DNA of 64,000 nt from Cladorrhinum sp. PSN259 (GCA_033725935.1 MU867092.1:310001-374000); one strand, 5' to 3'. Positions 45,226-57,720 are shown, numbered from the stretch's first letter. Numbers and translations: made by a program. The notes: generated by a model from the sequence alone, not told the origin.

Positions 45226-47462
45226 ATGAATCAACCCACGTCCCACCAGGTCCAAATCCTTGAACGGATGCTTCTAGAGAAGCAGAAAGAGACCGAAGAG
45301 ATCATGGCACAACTGAACATGGCTCGCTCTTCCAGGCCAGTTCCAACACCCGACCATGGCCGATCTCGAAGCAACACGATACCACGCAACCGAACTGCGG
45401 CTTCTGTCAAGGCTGAGAGCATCGAACATGTAAGGTCACCGACAACCACATAATAGATTCCCCACTCATGCTGATCTTCTTGCAGGATGACGCCAGCCGT
45501 CCCATGAAGCGATCCAAGACTACTCATGGCACTATGCAGTCCAGCGCAGCAAGCATGATGAGGTCAGGGTCAAGTATGTCCAGAGCCTCTGTCAGACCCG
45601 CTGGGTTCGCATCGACCCCTTCTGCTCACGTTGCTTTGCCCTGTCCGCCAAATCCACACGATATCATCTCGACCACGACTGAGCCGGGGATGCTGAGCAC
45701 GTACCTCAGACAAGATCAGTTACAGCAGGCCACCAATGCCTTCATCCAAGGCAGCATGGTCTTGCAGGGACACGTGCAACCCCAACGACTTCACCATCTC
45801 CCGGGAGGTGGAAGAGAGCTGGGCATTGCCGAGTTCCTTTCCATGCGTGAAGCTGATGACTATACCTCGACATCGCCAATCCCTATTCCGTCGTCTGCCG
45901 GCTTGCTGTCACCACATGAAGCTCAACAGTATCCCGGTTCAGGGATCCAATCCGCCTGCGGGTCGTTAACGTCAGGCCCATCCCTTGGCACAGCACCCAT
46001 GACGAGATCTAACAGTATGATGAATGACAGCGCCTCCATCTTGGGTCAGTTCAACGACATGGTACGCATTCAATCGCAACAGTCGACGCAGGGTCTCAGC
46101 CGTCGAGAAAGCTTCACGCAAGGCTACAACTACAGTTCTCAACATCCGTCTCTACTTGGCAAGAGGTCGGCCTTGGATCTGGCTCTCGATTCAGAGGGCA
46201 CCGGCGCACTCCCCTACAACTACCCGTCCTCGGCTCCCGCGCACTCGATGCTGCACCAAAGTGCCATGAAGAAGTCGTTCTCGCAAGCAAGCAACCAGTC
46301 AACATCTTCGGCTGGGATTCAAACCTCCGATGACTTCAATACATACCTCGCCGATCACCTCTCAATGGAAAGATCTTTGTCCAAGGAGAGCATCAAGTCG
46401 AACTCGTCGCTCAAATATCGTGCCAAGGAAGCTCTCGTCAGGCAGAACGTCAACGCCATGTCTCGTCAGCTTCAGCCAAAGCCGGCTGTCGACGTTACCA
46501 AGAAGTCCTCGGAGTCAATCGGGAACAAGAAAGATGGCAAGACTCCCATTTCCAAAGCCAAGTATGAGCGACCCAAGCACCCAAAGGTCAAGTGTGAACA
46601 GTGCGACGAGTACCCAGATGGCTTCAGAGGTGAACATGAACTTCGTCGGCATATTGAGGCAAAACACAAGATCATGATAAGGAAGTGGATCTGTCGAGAC
46701 CCTTCTGAGGCTGGTATTCCTCACTCCGAGACAGCCATCAAGCCCCTAAGGGAGTGTAAGCAGTGCGCTCAGAATAAGCAATATGGCGCATACTACAACG
46801 CTGCCGCTCACTTGAGACGCACGCATTTCAAGATCAAGCCCCGCAAAGGGTCTAGCGGGTCAAAGAATGGTATCAAAGGCGCCGGTTCAGCCAATAAACC
46901 TGAGGAAGAGAAGCGAGGTGGTAAGGGTGGGGGCGACTGGCCTTCGATGACTGAGCTGAAGCTATGGATGGTGGATGTCATGGTCCCCATTGATCAGGAA
47001 GGCGCTTTCGCTCAAGATGGGAATGACGATCCTATGGACGGTGAGGACATGGAGGTTGAGCTTCCCGAGTCTGCTTATGTTCAGCAACCTGGCATGGCTG
47101 TGTCGGATGCCTACAACATGGCAGCCATTATGGGTGTCGGCGCAGGGTTCAGTCAGGATCTCAACGCCGTTGACCATTCTATCCATGGCCTACCGGGAGA
47201 TTTTGGGCCCATCTATTCTCTCGGCGCATCCATTCATGGCCTTCCTATTTCATCCTCCGGCTTCGCCTCCAGTGTGGACCAAGCCCATCAAGCTCAGCAC
47301 AGCATAGACACATCCATGATGGGTCTAAATCCCGTTCACGGCTACACTTCACCTGTTTCCTCAACTGCAACCATCACACAGGGGCTCTTCTCAGATTTGG
47401 CGGGCATGTCGGACATATCTGAGATGTCGTTTGACCTTACCTTTACTACTGGTGGACATTAA
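45226..47462 (+). CDS. C2H2 zinc-finger transcription regulator
   Basis: Two exons, 45226-45429 and 45486-47462, giving 726 residues. Residues 1-30 form a predicted coiled coil (ILERMLLEKQKETEEIMAQL). A long Ser/Gln-rich region follows. The zinc-binding part is near residues 430-530: VKCEQCDEYPDGFRGEHELRRHIEAKH is a C-x2-C-x12-H-x4-H-like finger. A second C/H set lies in RECKQCAQNKQYGAYYNAAAHLRRTH, a degenerate finger, followed by basic IKPRKG. The C-terminal part is acidic (DDPMDGEDMEVELPE) and Ser/Gly-rich, consistent with an activation region. Similar fungal proteins carry one good and one odd finger. Targets are unknown. The gene sits downstream of a 4.2-kb gene-free region. Confidence 0.85.
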
Positions 47463-49192
47463 TGCTTCTCTGTTCTGGTCTTTCTTTCACTTCATTGCCA
47501 TGAGGGTTTCGATGCTTGTCCGTTCGATGTTTACAAAAATTCAACAACCGCAAAAACATTTTGCCGAGGAAGTTTTTTGCCAACCTCGGAACCTTTCAAC
47601 CTTCCTTTTACTCTCTTTTTTCCGGCGCTATCAGTTTGAGTCAAAGGCAGTTTTGGTCCTTTTCCTGTTTTGTTTCATTGAATTTCTGTTAGGGACATTG
47701 GGTTTTGGTTTTACGCGAGGCATCGTTATTGAAACTCTCCATCCAGCTTCCATTCGTTTGCTGGGTCGAGGGGTATACGTTATAATGATGGCTTGCAAGC
47801 CGGTCATATCGGACTCGGAATGGGTTGAACAGGGCATGCGAGTGAAATCCATGCACAGGACAACACCATCATCTGCAGCTCCTTGGCCGATTTATTGGCT
47901 CACTCTGCCTAGCCACGTTCTGCAACAGCACACATCACGTTTTTTTAAGATGTGGCACAAGTTTGCTGTAGGGGTTTTGGTTTGGTATTCTTTTTTTCCT
48001 GTATATATTTTCCTTCATTTTTCTCTTTTTTTCTTTTCTTTTTTGTTCCGATCATGAGCATGGCGTCTAGTGGACAAGGAGTGGTGTTGTCTTGAGGTTC
48101 AAAACGGAGGTTACCGGCGTTTTCGATGTTGAAATTTTACATTTGCATGGTGAGAAAATCACGGTACTGGGTGTTTTACTCGGGTGATTGGTCTGGTACG
48201 ACGGGATGGGGAGTTTCTAATGATGTCACGATAAATTCTTTCTGTTATCTTTTTTTCTTTTTTTGGAGTAATTGGTATTTTCTTTTAAACGGGCGGGACT
48301 CGGGGATTTTTATCTCGTGGGAGCGGGGAATCCGAAAAAATAAACGCAATCAGAGCAAATGCATACATGGCTATGGCTATGGGGTCGAGCGGGTTGGAAG
48401 CCGGCGGAATTTGGATCAGGATCCAGCGTATAAAAGACATATATAATGTATTTTGAAGGGGGAAAATGACGATATTAAAGGTGTGGGAGGGGAGGTATGG
48501 GTGGCACGTAATGTATTTTTTGGGCGGTTTTTGATTTTTGACTGAAAATTAACAATTGGAATTTTGATGTCAGTACATGTATTTGGAAATTGTGTCCCTA
48601 TGATGTGATGGGATATGTTGTGATAAGTATGGTCCTGGTTTGCCTCAACCACGCACGCGGGCGGTCTTAGAAACCACCCACCCAGATCCTGAGTAAGTAT
48701 ATCTACGATGTGAATAAATGAGATACATATGAACGTCTCCACGGGTGTCTAAAAGATAAAAGGGGAGAGGGAGAGGGAGAGGGAGATAGGTAGTAGGTAA
48801 GATCCATATAAAAGAACGAAAAGAATAAATATATTTATGCTGTGTATATCTGCATAAGTATTGTTCCAAGTTCGTTGAAACATAGATATGCTAGGTATTC
48901 GGTTACATTATACTCATGTTGGTGGGAAAGGGGGGTATAGAACATTGATGCGTTGTATTTGTATTATTAAAAAGCTGTGTTATAATGTTGAATCAATAAA
49001 TGTGAAAATAACCATTGTGTTTTTTTTTTATGTAATCCAGATGATGCAAAAAATAAGAATAATGCAAGCTATTGTGTGTATCCAAGTGAGTGTTGAGTGC
49101 CTATGTGGCTGACTCCAGTTGGCCAGCTGGCTGTTCGTCCTGACCACCTGCACCTCATGTCATTCTCTCTTTTCATTTATTGATACGGTCGG
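47463..49192. other. Convergent 1.7-kb intergenic region
   Basis: Lies between the 3' ends of the C2H2 gene and the ABC transporter gene, and so probably holds long 3' UTRs. T-rich stretches at 47980-48045 and a GAGGGA microsatellite at about 48762-48788. No gene recognised. Confidence 0.55.
48762..48788. repeat. GAGGGA microsatellite
   Basis: About four copies of a hexamer gagagg/gaggga on the plus strand. A short simple repeat only. Confidence 0.75.
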
Positions 49193-52100
49193 TCATTGCA
49201 ACATCTGCTGCATAGCATTGACGCGATAACTCTCCCTCCTCTGCATCAACTCGCCGTGAGTACCGCTGTCGACGATCCTGCCGCCCTCGACAACAAAGAT
49301 GACGTCGGCCTTCTTGACGGTGTGCAGCCTGTGCGTGATGGCCAGCACGGTCGTGCCCTCGGCGACGCGGTCCAGGCCTTCTTGCAATGCCGCCTCGCTT
49401 GCGGCATCTAAGGCGCTGGTGCTCTCATCGAGCAGCAAGAGCCTGGGTTTTCTGACGAGTGCGCGCGCGATTGCGAGGCGCTGTCTTTGACCGCCCGAGA
49501 GTCTCGACGCGGAGGCGCCACACTCGGTTTCGTAACCGTCGGGCATGGCGGCAATGACGTCGTGTATGCTGGCGAGCTTGCACGCCTCCTCAATCTCTGC
49601 GTCGGTAGCTTCGTGCCCCGGGCGAGCACCGAGCCCGACGTTGAACTTGACGCTTCCGTCGAAGAGCGCAGGGTCCTGAGGGACGAGAGCGACAGAGTCA
49701 CGGAAGGAGTCACCCGCAACGGAAATGTCGGCACCGTCGAGGGTGATGCTTCCGGCTGTGGGGTGGTAGAGACGCTGGACGAGGGACATGATGGTTGATT
49801 TGCCTGCACCGGACGGTCCGACGAGACCGACGAACTGGCCCGGTTGGATGGTGAAGGATACCGAGTCGAGAACCCGGTGGTCTGGGCGGGAAGGGTAGGA
49901 GAAGGAAACATCCTTGAAGGAGATGCGGATTCCTGGCTTGGAGGAGTCGTCGAGGGCACGGGTTGCATCGGCGGCTCCTTCAATATCGCTCGATGTGCCG
50001 GTGGGGGAGTCGGATGAGTGAGGCCCGCGCTTGGAGTCGATGTTGTTGTCTGAGCCGAGAGAAAGAATATTGAGGATGCGGGAGAAGGCGGTGCGAGCTC
50101 GAGAAAACTCGGGCGCGAGAGAAAACATCTGACCCCAGAGCTGGGCTGAGACGAGCAGGGCGACGACAATGATGAAGAATTGTGTCTGGTTGGCTTCGCC
50201 CGACATGATCTTCTGGGAACCCCACCAGTAGGCGAAGGCGTAGATGAAGAAGGACATACTATTGGCGATGGCGAGCCAGATGTTGGTAAAGGCTGCGGCG
50301 CGTACCATCTCGTCGCGGGTGTTCTTGAGGAGGCGGGAGTAGGAGCCCATGACTTGGCTCTCGAGGGAGAGGGCCGCGACCGTCTTGATGGACTGGACGG
50401 CTTCGACTGCGACACCGGTGGCGCGGGAGAAGGACTCGGCGTGTTTCTCCTCATAGCGGGCAAGCATGCGCAGTTGCATGAAGCCGGCACCGAGGAGGAT
50501 GGGAACCACCGATAGACAGACAATCGCGATCTTCCAATTGATGATGTGGGAAAGGGTGATGGCCACGATGAAATTGACGACAATCGAAAAGACGGTTCCG
50601 ATCGTGGAGCCGGCCAGACCACCAACGGCGGCGCTATCCTTGGTGATGATATCCAACAGCTTAGTTGGGTTACGTCCATCAGATTGATGCCACTGTACAC
50701 CCTGCTCCATGAGAGAACGGAATGACAGAACCCGCACAGAGTACAACAAACGCTCTGCAATGAGACCGAAGCAAGACCAAGCGAAGAAGTTGGCCAGCAA
50801 CTCAATGCAAGCCAACATGAACAGCAAGCCACCGAAGAACAAACCAAGGTCCAGAATGCGGTCGGCGGAATTGCTGCATGGGTTAAGGGCGCCAACGGTG
50901 AAACCGAAGATGAGACCAGATCCAGAGAATGTGCCACCGACAATAACTCCGGCGATGATGGCCACCACCAACCAGGCAAAAGAAGGCTTGACCAAGCGAG
51001 CGAGAGCGGCAAAAACACCGCCCCAGCCAGCATCCTTCTCTTTCTCCTCTTCCTTCTCATCCTTGCTAGACCTGTCACTAAGAGAAACTGCCTTCTTTTC
51101 GTCCAGGCTGTCCTCTTCACTGACGCTCTGGCTGCTGATGCCAACCTCCTTCTTGTGAGCGCCACTCTCAGCCTGCATACTGCCAACACTTTGCAAAGAA
51201 GCCATAGACTTGAAGACCCCGCCCTCTTTGGCCATCAACTCATCATAAGTGCCCTGCTCCTTGATCTCGCCGCCTTCCAGCACGACAATGTTGTCGGCAT
51301 TTTTGATGGTGCTCAACCGATGGGCGATGCTGATGACAGTTCGTTCCTTCGCTGCCTTCTCAACAGCTGCCTGGATACGCATCTCACTGGCGCTGTCAAG
51401 AGCGGAGGTGGCTTCATCGAGCAAAAGAATTTTGGGGTCACGGATGAGAGCTCTTGCCAGAGCGACACGCTGGCGCTGACCGCCCGAGACAAGAGTGCCC
51501 CTGGGGCCCGCAGAGGTCGCGTACCCCTTTTCTAGCAAGGAAATAAACCCATGAGCATCGGCTTGGTTAGCGGCAGAATGGATCAAGTCAAGAAGCTGAG
51601 TGACGAGAGGGTTAGAGTCGGCGGTTGGCAGGACGAGAGAGCCGGTCTGCTTTTTGATGAGATCGGGAAGTTCGGAACTGTGCAGAATAGACTTGAGGGC
51701 CTGATGCTCGGGCCTGGGGGAGTTGATGAGACCAAGCGCAATGTTTTCGAGAATCGAACGGTCGAGGAGGGACGGTTCCTGCTGGACGAGAGAGATGAAG
51801 CTACGGAGGCCGCGGACGTTGAGCTCGCGCAGGTCGTGTCCGTCAAGGGTAATGGTTCCTTCGTTGGGGTCTTGGAGACGAGCGACGAGGGAGGCAATGG
51901 TGGACTTGCCGCTTCCAGAAAGACCAACCAGGGCAGTGTGCTTGCCAGCTGGGATGGTGAGATTGATGTTGCGGAGAACGGGCTGGCTGGGCCGGGAAGG
52001 ATAAGCGAAGGAAACGTTATGGAATTCGAGTGTTCCAGGAGTCTCGACTGGAAGAGTGATTCCAGAATCAGAAGTTCCATCAATGGCTGAGGGAGATTTG

Positions 52101-53395
52101 ATGTCGCTCATCAGACGGTAGAAAGCGCCTGTAGCACCTCCAAGGATAGGAAGGATTGGAGCAATATTGCCCAGGCAGACGCAGGCTGGATGCGGACGGT
52201 CAGTTGAAAGATGCCTCAGGGGTAGATAGGGGGAAAGTAAACAAACCATCAACGAGCAAGAAGACAACGGTATAAATCTGTCCGACCGTCTCGGTACCAC
52301 TGCCTCGCATGGTGTTGACGACCATGCGACTGCCTTGCCAAAAGGCAAGAGCATTGGCAGAGTAAGCAATCCAATACAGCATGCCGGCTTGGGAAGCGGC
52401 GGCATAGCCCTTCTTAACTCCAGCGCTGCGAGCAACAGCGGCATGCTCAGCAAACTTCCTCTCGAGTCTGGGAGCAGCACCAAAAGCCTGCACAACAGCA
52501 ACATGTTGCAAAGCCTCGCTAGCAATGCTAGATGCGGCCGCGTTGCTTGCTGTAGCCTGGGCCATGTACTTTTGCACAAAGAAACCACCACCCATGGCCA
52601 TCAAGATGAAGGCGGGAACCATCGAGATCAAGATTCCGGCAAGCTTCGCCTGCTTGATAAACGAAACAACGTAACAAGCGATGAAGAAACTGATGCTGGC
52701 GATCAGAACACCAACCTTTTCCGATGTACCTGCCTGGACTGCAGTCATGTCGGCATGCAAGCGGGTGGAAACCTCGCCAGCTGCGGCAGCGCGAGCATCG
52801 AAGAACCCGGGAGGCTGGCGGAGCAATGCCCCGACATACTTGGCTCTGAGGCGCTGAGCAAGACGCTGGCTGAACAAACTCCAGGAGAGGACATAAACGT
52901 AGATGAGAACCAAGGCAGCGATGGCGATGTAAACGAGCTTCAGGACCCTGTCGTTGATGGCGGACTCGTAGGCGAAGGGGTCGGGGTTGATGTTGGCAGT
53001 GATGGTCCCATCGGCAGCACAGGTTGCATCGTTCAAGTTGTCGACCAGCTCACCAAAGATAATACCCATCAAGGGGAAAGGAATACCAGCACCCGCGGCC
53101 GAGATGATACCGGTGATGAGGAGACCGTAGTCGATCCATGTTGGGTCGGCGGCGGTGAAGATGCGGAAGTAGGCAAAGAGACCCTACCGATTGTGAGCAT
53201 GACGAACAAGAAGGGTTGATCAGATATCATTCAGGGGTAAAGGCAACCAGACAAAGGCAAAGGGGATAGGTGGTTACTTACGCCTGGTGCGGGTGGTTCG
53301 GCAACTGGTGCAGGGGACTCAGACACTGACTTCGCAGCGACCTCACCACCTGCAGCGCTAGCTGGGCGCTTCTCTTCAGAAGCTTCGGCAACCAT
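49193..53395 (-). CDS. Full-size ABC exporter (MDR/ABCB type), probable siderophore-locus transporter
   Basis: Three exons, 53395-53282, 53183-52247 and 52185-49193, giving 1347 residues with all phases consistent. The layout is (TMD-NBD)x2. The first exporter membrane domain has GIISAAGAGIPFPLMGIIFG and later helices. NBD1 has Walker A GLSGSGKST, signature LVSGGQRQR, and Walker B ILLLDEATSALD. A charged linker (SSKDEKEEEKEKD) precedes the second membrane domain. NBD2 has GPSGAGKST, RLSGGQRQR and LLLLDESTSALD. Both ATP sites look complete. The N-terminus is cytosolic. Upstream, four or five of the window's six SreA-type GATA sites lie between its ATG and the next gene. ABCB-type transporters sit in siderophore clusters of other fungi; a role in export of the NRPS product or its breakdown products is inference. 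Confidence 0.92.
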
Positions 53396-53854
53396 AGCTT
53401 TGCTGGTCTCTATCTATCTTGGACCGACAGCAGAGATAACAGCTACGGGCCAGTTCGCCCTTCGTGGGAAGGGGACTGGGTGGGCAATAACTCAGAGTCA
53501 GTTTCAGTGGAGTTAGCTTGCAGCTTTTGGACCCAGGCAAATAAGACCACCTTTTTCGTGGTTCTTTTTGCGCAGCTTCAAAATGGGAAAACCGCAAGAA
53601 AGGAGAATGTAAACACCTGGGAGGGAACGGGACTGGACCAATGTATTCTCGAACCCGTCACTTCCCCCCTGCCGCGACCGATCCGCGAGATTTTGCCATT
53701 GGATCAAGGGATTCTGCGTTGAGTATCCGCGGTGGGTGTCCATTTGTCACCGACTGGGATGTGACAGGGTGTGGGAGTGGGTGCAGTGGACTTGCCTTTT
53801 TCCTTGCAACATGAGGAACACCCGACGACCCCGATGCCGGGCTTGGCGGTGCGG

Positions 53855-53863
53855 ATCTGATAA
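53855..53863 (+). promoter_or_regulatory. SreA-type GATA site ATCTGATAA
   Basis: Exact ATCWGATAA, about 460 bp upstream of the ABC start codon. Its start is 22 bp from that of the next copy, close to two helical turns, so both could be read from one face of the helix. An ATTGG (inverted CCAAT) word lies between them. Confidence 0.7.
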
Positions 53864-53876
53864 CGAAATTGGTCGG

Positions 53877-53885
53877 ATCTGATAA
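53877..53885 (+). promoter_or_regulatory. SreA-type GATA site ATCTGATAA
   Basis: Second exact copy in the same orientation as the one at 53855; both are preceded by GG. Confidence 0.7.
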
Positions 53886-54228
53886 AAAATCTTTTCACTC
53901 AAATCCGCACAGTCCGTTCGGTGTGCGACCCACTTTCGGCAGCCAAACAACATCCTCTCAACTTTCGAGCCAAGATGCGGGATTCTGTGCGCAATCACAA
54001 CCGATGTGACCCGAGTTTATTGCACTTTGGTCGTCTTCCTTGGATGAATAGCCTTTCGCCCGTTCTCTCCTTCTTGCACCTTCCTCCGCAATCCTCTTGC
54101 AGCCGCCAACGTTGGTCGGTGAAGTTTGAGTTTTTCGTCCTTGGTCACGTCGACCCACATCAGATGGGCCTGAAGGGAAGGTGGGTCGAGCAGTGGAGAG
54201 CGGTTTAGTGGACCTTCCCGGTTTAAAG

Positions 54229-54237
54229 TTATCAGAT
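54229..54237 (-). promoter_or_regulatory. SreA-type GATA site ATCTGATAA
   Basis: Exact copy on the minus strand (TTATCAGAT on plus), about 830 bp upstream of the ABC start codon. Confidence 0.65.
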
Positions 54238-54676
54238 CCGGTGTGCTTTTCCAAGCTGCGAGGCCGCCACGCTGCTCATTGAAACGAGCGATTTTACACT
54301 AGAGGAGGCCCTTGCAACATGCAAGTGGAGTCGTTCATCATCCCATCACCTGTTGATCCCATCTCGGACGGGGGGCAGGAACAAGTAGGATTCAGAAAGC
54401 ATGTAGGGAAATAACCTTTATCCAACATGTCCCAACCAACACAAAGTTCTTCTGGACCCCCACCTTTTTGCAATTACTGCAGATGCCCGTTCCATCAGCA
54501 GACCTTCAGAAACAGTGTGCACACATGCGAAACGAACCCAGCATTTGTGTTGCAACCCCGAGTCCTTGCACCGGCAAAACTCCCCCATCTGGAAGTTGTG
54601 GCCGATTACGTACAAGACCAACCACCATGCCTTCATGTCCAAGACCTCCATTCCTTGTTAGCTTCTTCCCTCTGCA

Positions 54677-54695
54677 TTATCAGATGATCTGATAA
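54677..54695. promoter_or_regulatory. Palindromic pair of SreA-type GATA sites
   Basis: Two exact sites face each other around a single central base, making the 19-bp TTATCAGATGATCTGATAA: 54677-54685 (minus) and 54687-54695 (plus). It lies 235 bp beyond the acetyltransferase stop codon and 1.28 kb upstream of the ABC start. Confidence 0.75.
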
Positions 54696-54929
54696 AAACA
54701 GTCAAAGTTTCGTCATGCAACCCCTGCTCAATCGACTGTCAGACTCGGCCTTGTCGGCCACAAAGCCCGTGTTCGAACTGCTCAAGAACGCTCCTCGATT
54801 TGGGAATGCCCGCCCTACAAACTAAATGCAATGCAGGCATCTTGAACTATCGATTGTGAGGACTGAAAGACGTCTAGCCTAGATTTCAATTTCGTCTATT
54901 TTATTTGACATGCAGATTACAAACCATAA

Positions 54930-55954
54930 TCACGGTCTCATCTCCTGTACGAGTGTCTTGAACAAGGGTGCCTTTTCCAAACTTGTTTGGAGTTTCCTCT
55001 CCTCTTCCCGCTCTTCCCATAGTTCTCCCACTGTCTTGTCACCAATCTTCTTTGTGTAAACTCCCTGCGGCAACCTCACCATGAGTGGCACTTCAACATC
55101 ATAATCTGTTCCCAACACGGCGGCTTCGTGGACAACTTGGGCAATGTCGGCCGGAATGCGACGAAACCCTTTCTTTGCGTAAACAGGCTCAGCTGCAGGA
55201 GACGACTCGAGGTAAATGGGGAGGTTGGTGCTGTTCCCTAGATCGATGGTGGCTTGGATGAGAGCTGAACCAGCGCCGCGACCTTGGTATTCCGGGTCGA
55301 CTGCAAAGGCGTGGATATCTGTATCAACGTATTAGCATCGGAACCAAAGACACAGGATGCGATCCGGTGTCATAGCGAGTTGGCAGTTCCGAGCTTGCAC
55401 TAGCGGACGCCACTTGGACGTGTTGCAACCCCGGCAGGCCGTCTCATCAACCACGGTGCAGTGCTAACGACAACTCTAAAACTCTTCTGACAAGGACATT
55501 CCAGGTTCCCGGCATCCAACGACCAGATAGGTTATAACGGGCAGGACTTACATATATAGCTTTGACCGCCCCATATTCTTTCTCTTGCTCGCCACAGCTT
55601 CATCAAGACAGTCTCGGCCCTCTCCTTGTCTTGGCCTGTCAACCATCCCACTTCAGGGACCTGTCGCTCCCCTTCTGTTCTTGGTTTCACAAAGACGTCA
55701 CAGAGCGTCATGCCCACCACTTTCCCAGTTTCAGCATCGACGCATTTGAAGGTATACTGGGTCTCGCTGCTGTGCCACCATTTTAATGTTCCGTCAGTAT
55801 GAGCCTTTCTGAAATCCTCAGAAGTAAAATCGGTATTGGGGAACAAGATGGAAAGAAGGCGTTTGCCCGAGGGATCGGCGGTAAAGGCAGAAAAGTAGAC
55901 GTCGTACACGGCACGAATGTCCGGAATGAGGGCAGGCAGAACGAGGAAAGGCAT
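54930..55954 (-). CDS. GNAT N-acetyltransferase, candidate siderophore-tailoring enzyme
   Basis: Two exons, 55954-55552 and 55318-54930, split by an unusually long 233-bp intron, giving 263 residues. The fold is that of GNAT acetyltransferases: strand KCVDAETGKVVGMTLCDVF, then HAFAVDPEYQGRGAGSALIQ, where the QGRGAG segment binds the pyrophosphate of acetyl-CoA, then YLESSPAAEPVYAKKGFR for the terminal strand and helix. Many fungal relatives are of unknown substrate. Position between an ABC exporter and an NPS6/SidD-type NRPS, with an iron-type GATA site upstream, suggests acylation of a siderophore or precursor, as SidG does for fusarinine C. I cannot show it is SidG itself. No targeting signal is evident. 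Confidence 0.85.
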
Positions 55955-57720
55955 TGTGGAAGATGCTCGTCTCAAATGCCTTGAAGGAGTAAATCACAGG
56001 CGAGCAAGAAATTATTTAATTGCATGAGATCACTTCTCTAAAGTAAAAGTGTGAGAAATAAATGGCTACGACGTTGCGTTTCATCGATAGGAGGGCGAAC
56101 GGCTTTCTATGGAACGCTGACGATCTCATCCACCCACGTCACACTCAACACAACGTAAGAGGGTGTTTAGTATGACAAAGGTATTTCCGCGCATCAGATC
56201 CTACGATGGTGTGCAAAGTTGGCATGCCGGAGCCCGAATGTATCCCCTCAATTCTCCGCGTTCAGCCGAGCTTGGCATATTGTAGGGCTTTGGGTTTCGA
56301 CACTCATGATGAGCCTCGTTGCAGTCAAATCTTGGCTGCAGGGAAGCGTGAATACATGTATACAGATTCAAGCCAATAATTATCGTTTAAGCGGTCACAA
56401 ATCTATACAATTGCAAATGCATTTCCCCAATTGAACATCTTCCTCAAGAACAAACGTGCGACCTTGGCTGCATCGGTAGAAAGATTTAATTTTTTAACAT
56501 TACGAAAAAAACAAGTCATCATCGGCTCCAAATCCCGAATTCATAATTCACATTTCCGTCCTTACGCCCCATTAAGGTTATCAGATCCGTCCTCCCCCTG
56601 TCTCACCCTTGCAATTGATCCAATTGATCCCCTGCGATCACGTCCCACACAGTGCGGAAAAGCACAGGATTTTGCTTTTCCCCGGTAGACCCTTGCACCA
56701 TGCCATGCGTCACTGCCGAAAGCGTGGGACTCCAAAAAAGTCTTCAACCAGGCCAAGACCCATTGTCCAATCAGTTTCTCGGAAGCCATCTAATCTCACC
56801 AGTTTTCCTTCCCTGTCAAATTCTCTCAACCTCGGCCAAACATGACGCGAGAGTGTGGGAGACTTAGCCTGCCCGTCCCCTCCGCAGCGTGACATCCAAC
56901 CGTTGTGTATAGCGCCTCGTCTTCACTTCTCCGTCCCGCTTCCGACACGGATATGCCGCATACAGCTCTGTATACGTCCAATGGCATGGTTGAACAGTCA
57001 AATTGAAGATGCAATAGCGTAATTGAACGGCACACACGAAATCGTATACAGAAATGAAGATCATTCTCCCAGGACCCTCTCCGCACGGCCGATCGTTACC
57101 TCCATCACAAGCCGGGATGGGAGAAGGCGACTGACCGGGTGCTGCTGTTGGAGTGTGGGACGACGAAGCGGGGCAAAAAGAGGGAAATGGAGGGTCCGAT
57201 CTTTTTCGTAGCACGGTGTCAAGCTCGAACAGGGACCGGGGACGGATACAGTTGGTTCGATGGAGTCAATGGAGTGATGGCATCCCGCCCAGTCGTGGGG
57301 ACCACCCTTCCGATGCACGAGATAGAGTGGGAGGAGGACGAGAGCTGGGTTGAGGGACAAAAATCGGCATGTTTTGGTGCCTTTTCCGTCGACTGAGCGC
57401 TTTCTTATTCTCATTTCCCCCTCATTCATCACCCTCTCGAGAGATTAAGAAAACAAAGAAGAGACATATTCTTCTCATAATACTATTGGTTGCCGTTGTT
57501 ATGTTAACGGCAACAGTTTAATATAGCTCAGCCACCCTGTGAGAGGGCATTACCACGCGCAGTACACTTGACCCCATAGACGTACATTTCGATCTGCAAC
57601 CTGACCGACCTTACCTACTCGCCATCATACTGACCAGCAGCGAGGGGAAGAGTAACTGATTATTACCCGAGAAAAGTCCTGCGCGGCACGAACACACGCC
57701 CACCCAGACGGCACGGCATC
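55955..57720. promoter_or_regulatory. Divergent promoter region of acetyltransferase and NRPS genes
   Basis: About 1.8 kb with no supported gene. It has one exact SreA-type site (56578-56586) and several CCAAT words (for example in gtccaatcag near 56767), a possible context for CCAAT-binding complex and HapX. Whether these work is inference. Confidence 0.55.
56578..56586 (-). promoter_or_regulatory. SreA-type GATA site ATCTGATAA
   Basis: Exact copy on the minus strand (TTATCAGAT on plus), about 620 bp from the acetyltransferase ATG and 1.1 kb from the NRPS ATG, in their shared upstream region. Confidence 0.65.

Larger units (their letters stand above)
53396..54929. promoter_or_regulatory. 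Upstream region of the ABC exporter gene with five iron-type GATA sites
   Basis: About 1.5 kb without a supported gene, between the ABC start codon and the acetyltransferase stop. It holds five exact ATCWGATAA motifs (listed separately). An 86-codon frame at 54427-54687 overlaps two of them and has no domain. Confidence 0.6.

Noticed and set aside
49408..51189. Long open frame (593 codons) antisense-frame to the ABC exporter
   Set aside because: Same strand but other frame of the transporter gene; Ser/Pro/Arg-rich composition of a shadow frame, no domains.
52335..53219. 294-codon plus-strand frame opposite the ABC membrane domain
   Set aside because: Antisense shadow; the minus strand shows clear transporter helices and splice sites.
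54740..54800. Possible tRNA-like T-arm (gttcgaact)
   Set aside because: No matching acceptor stem or D-arm around it; a chance word.
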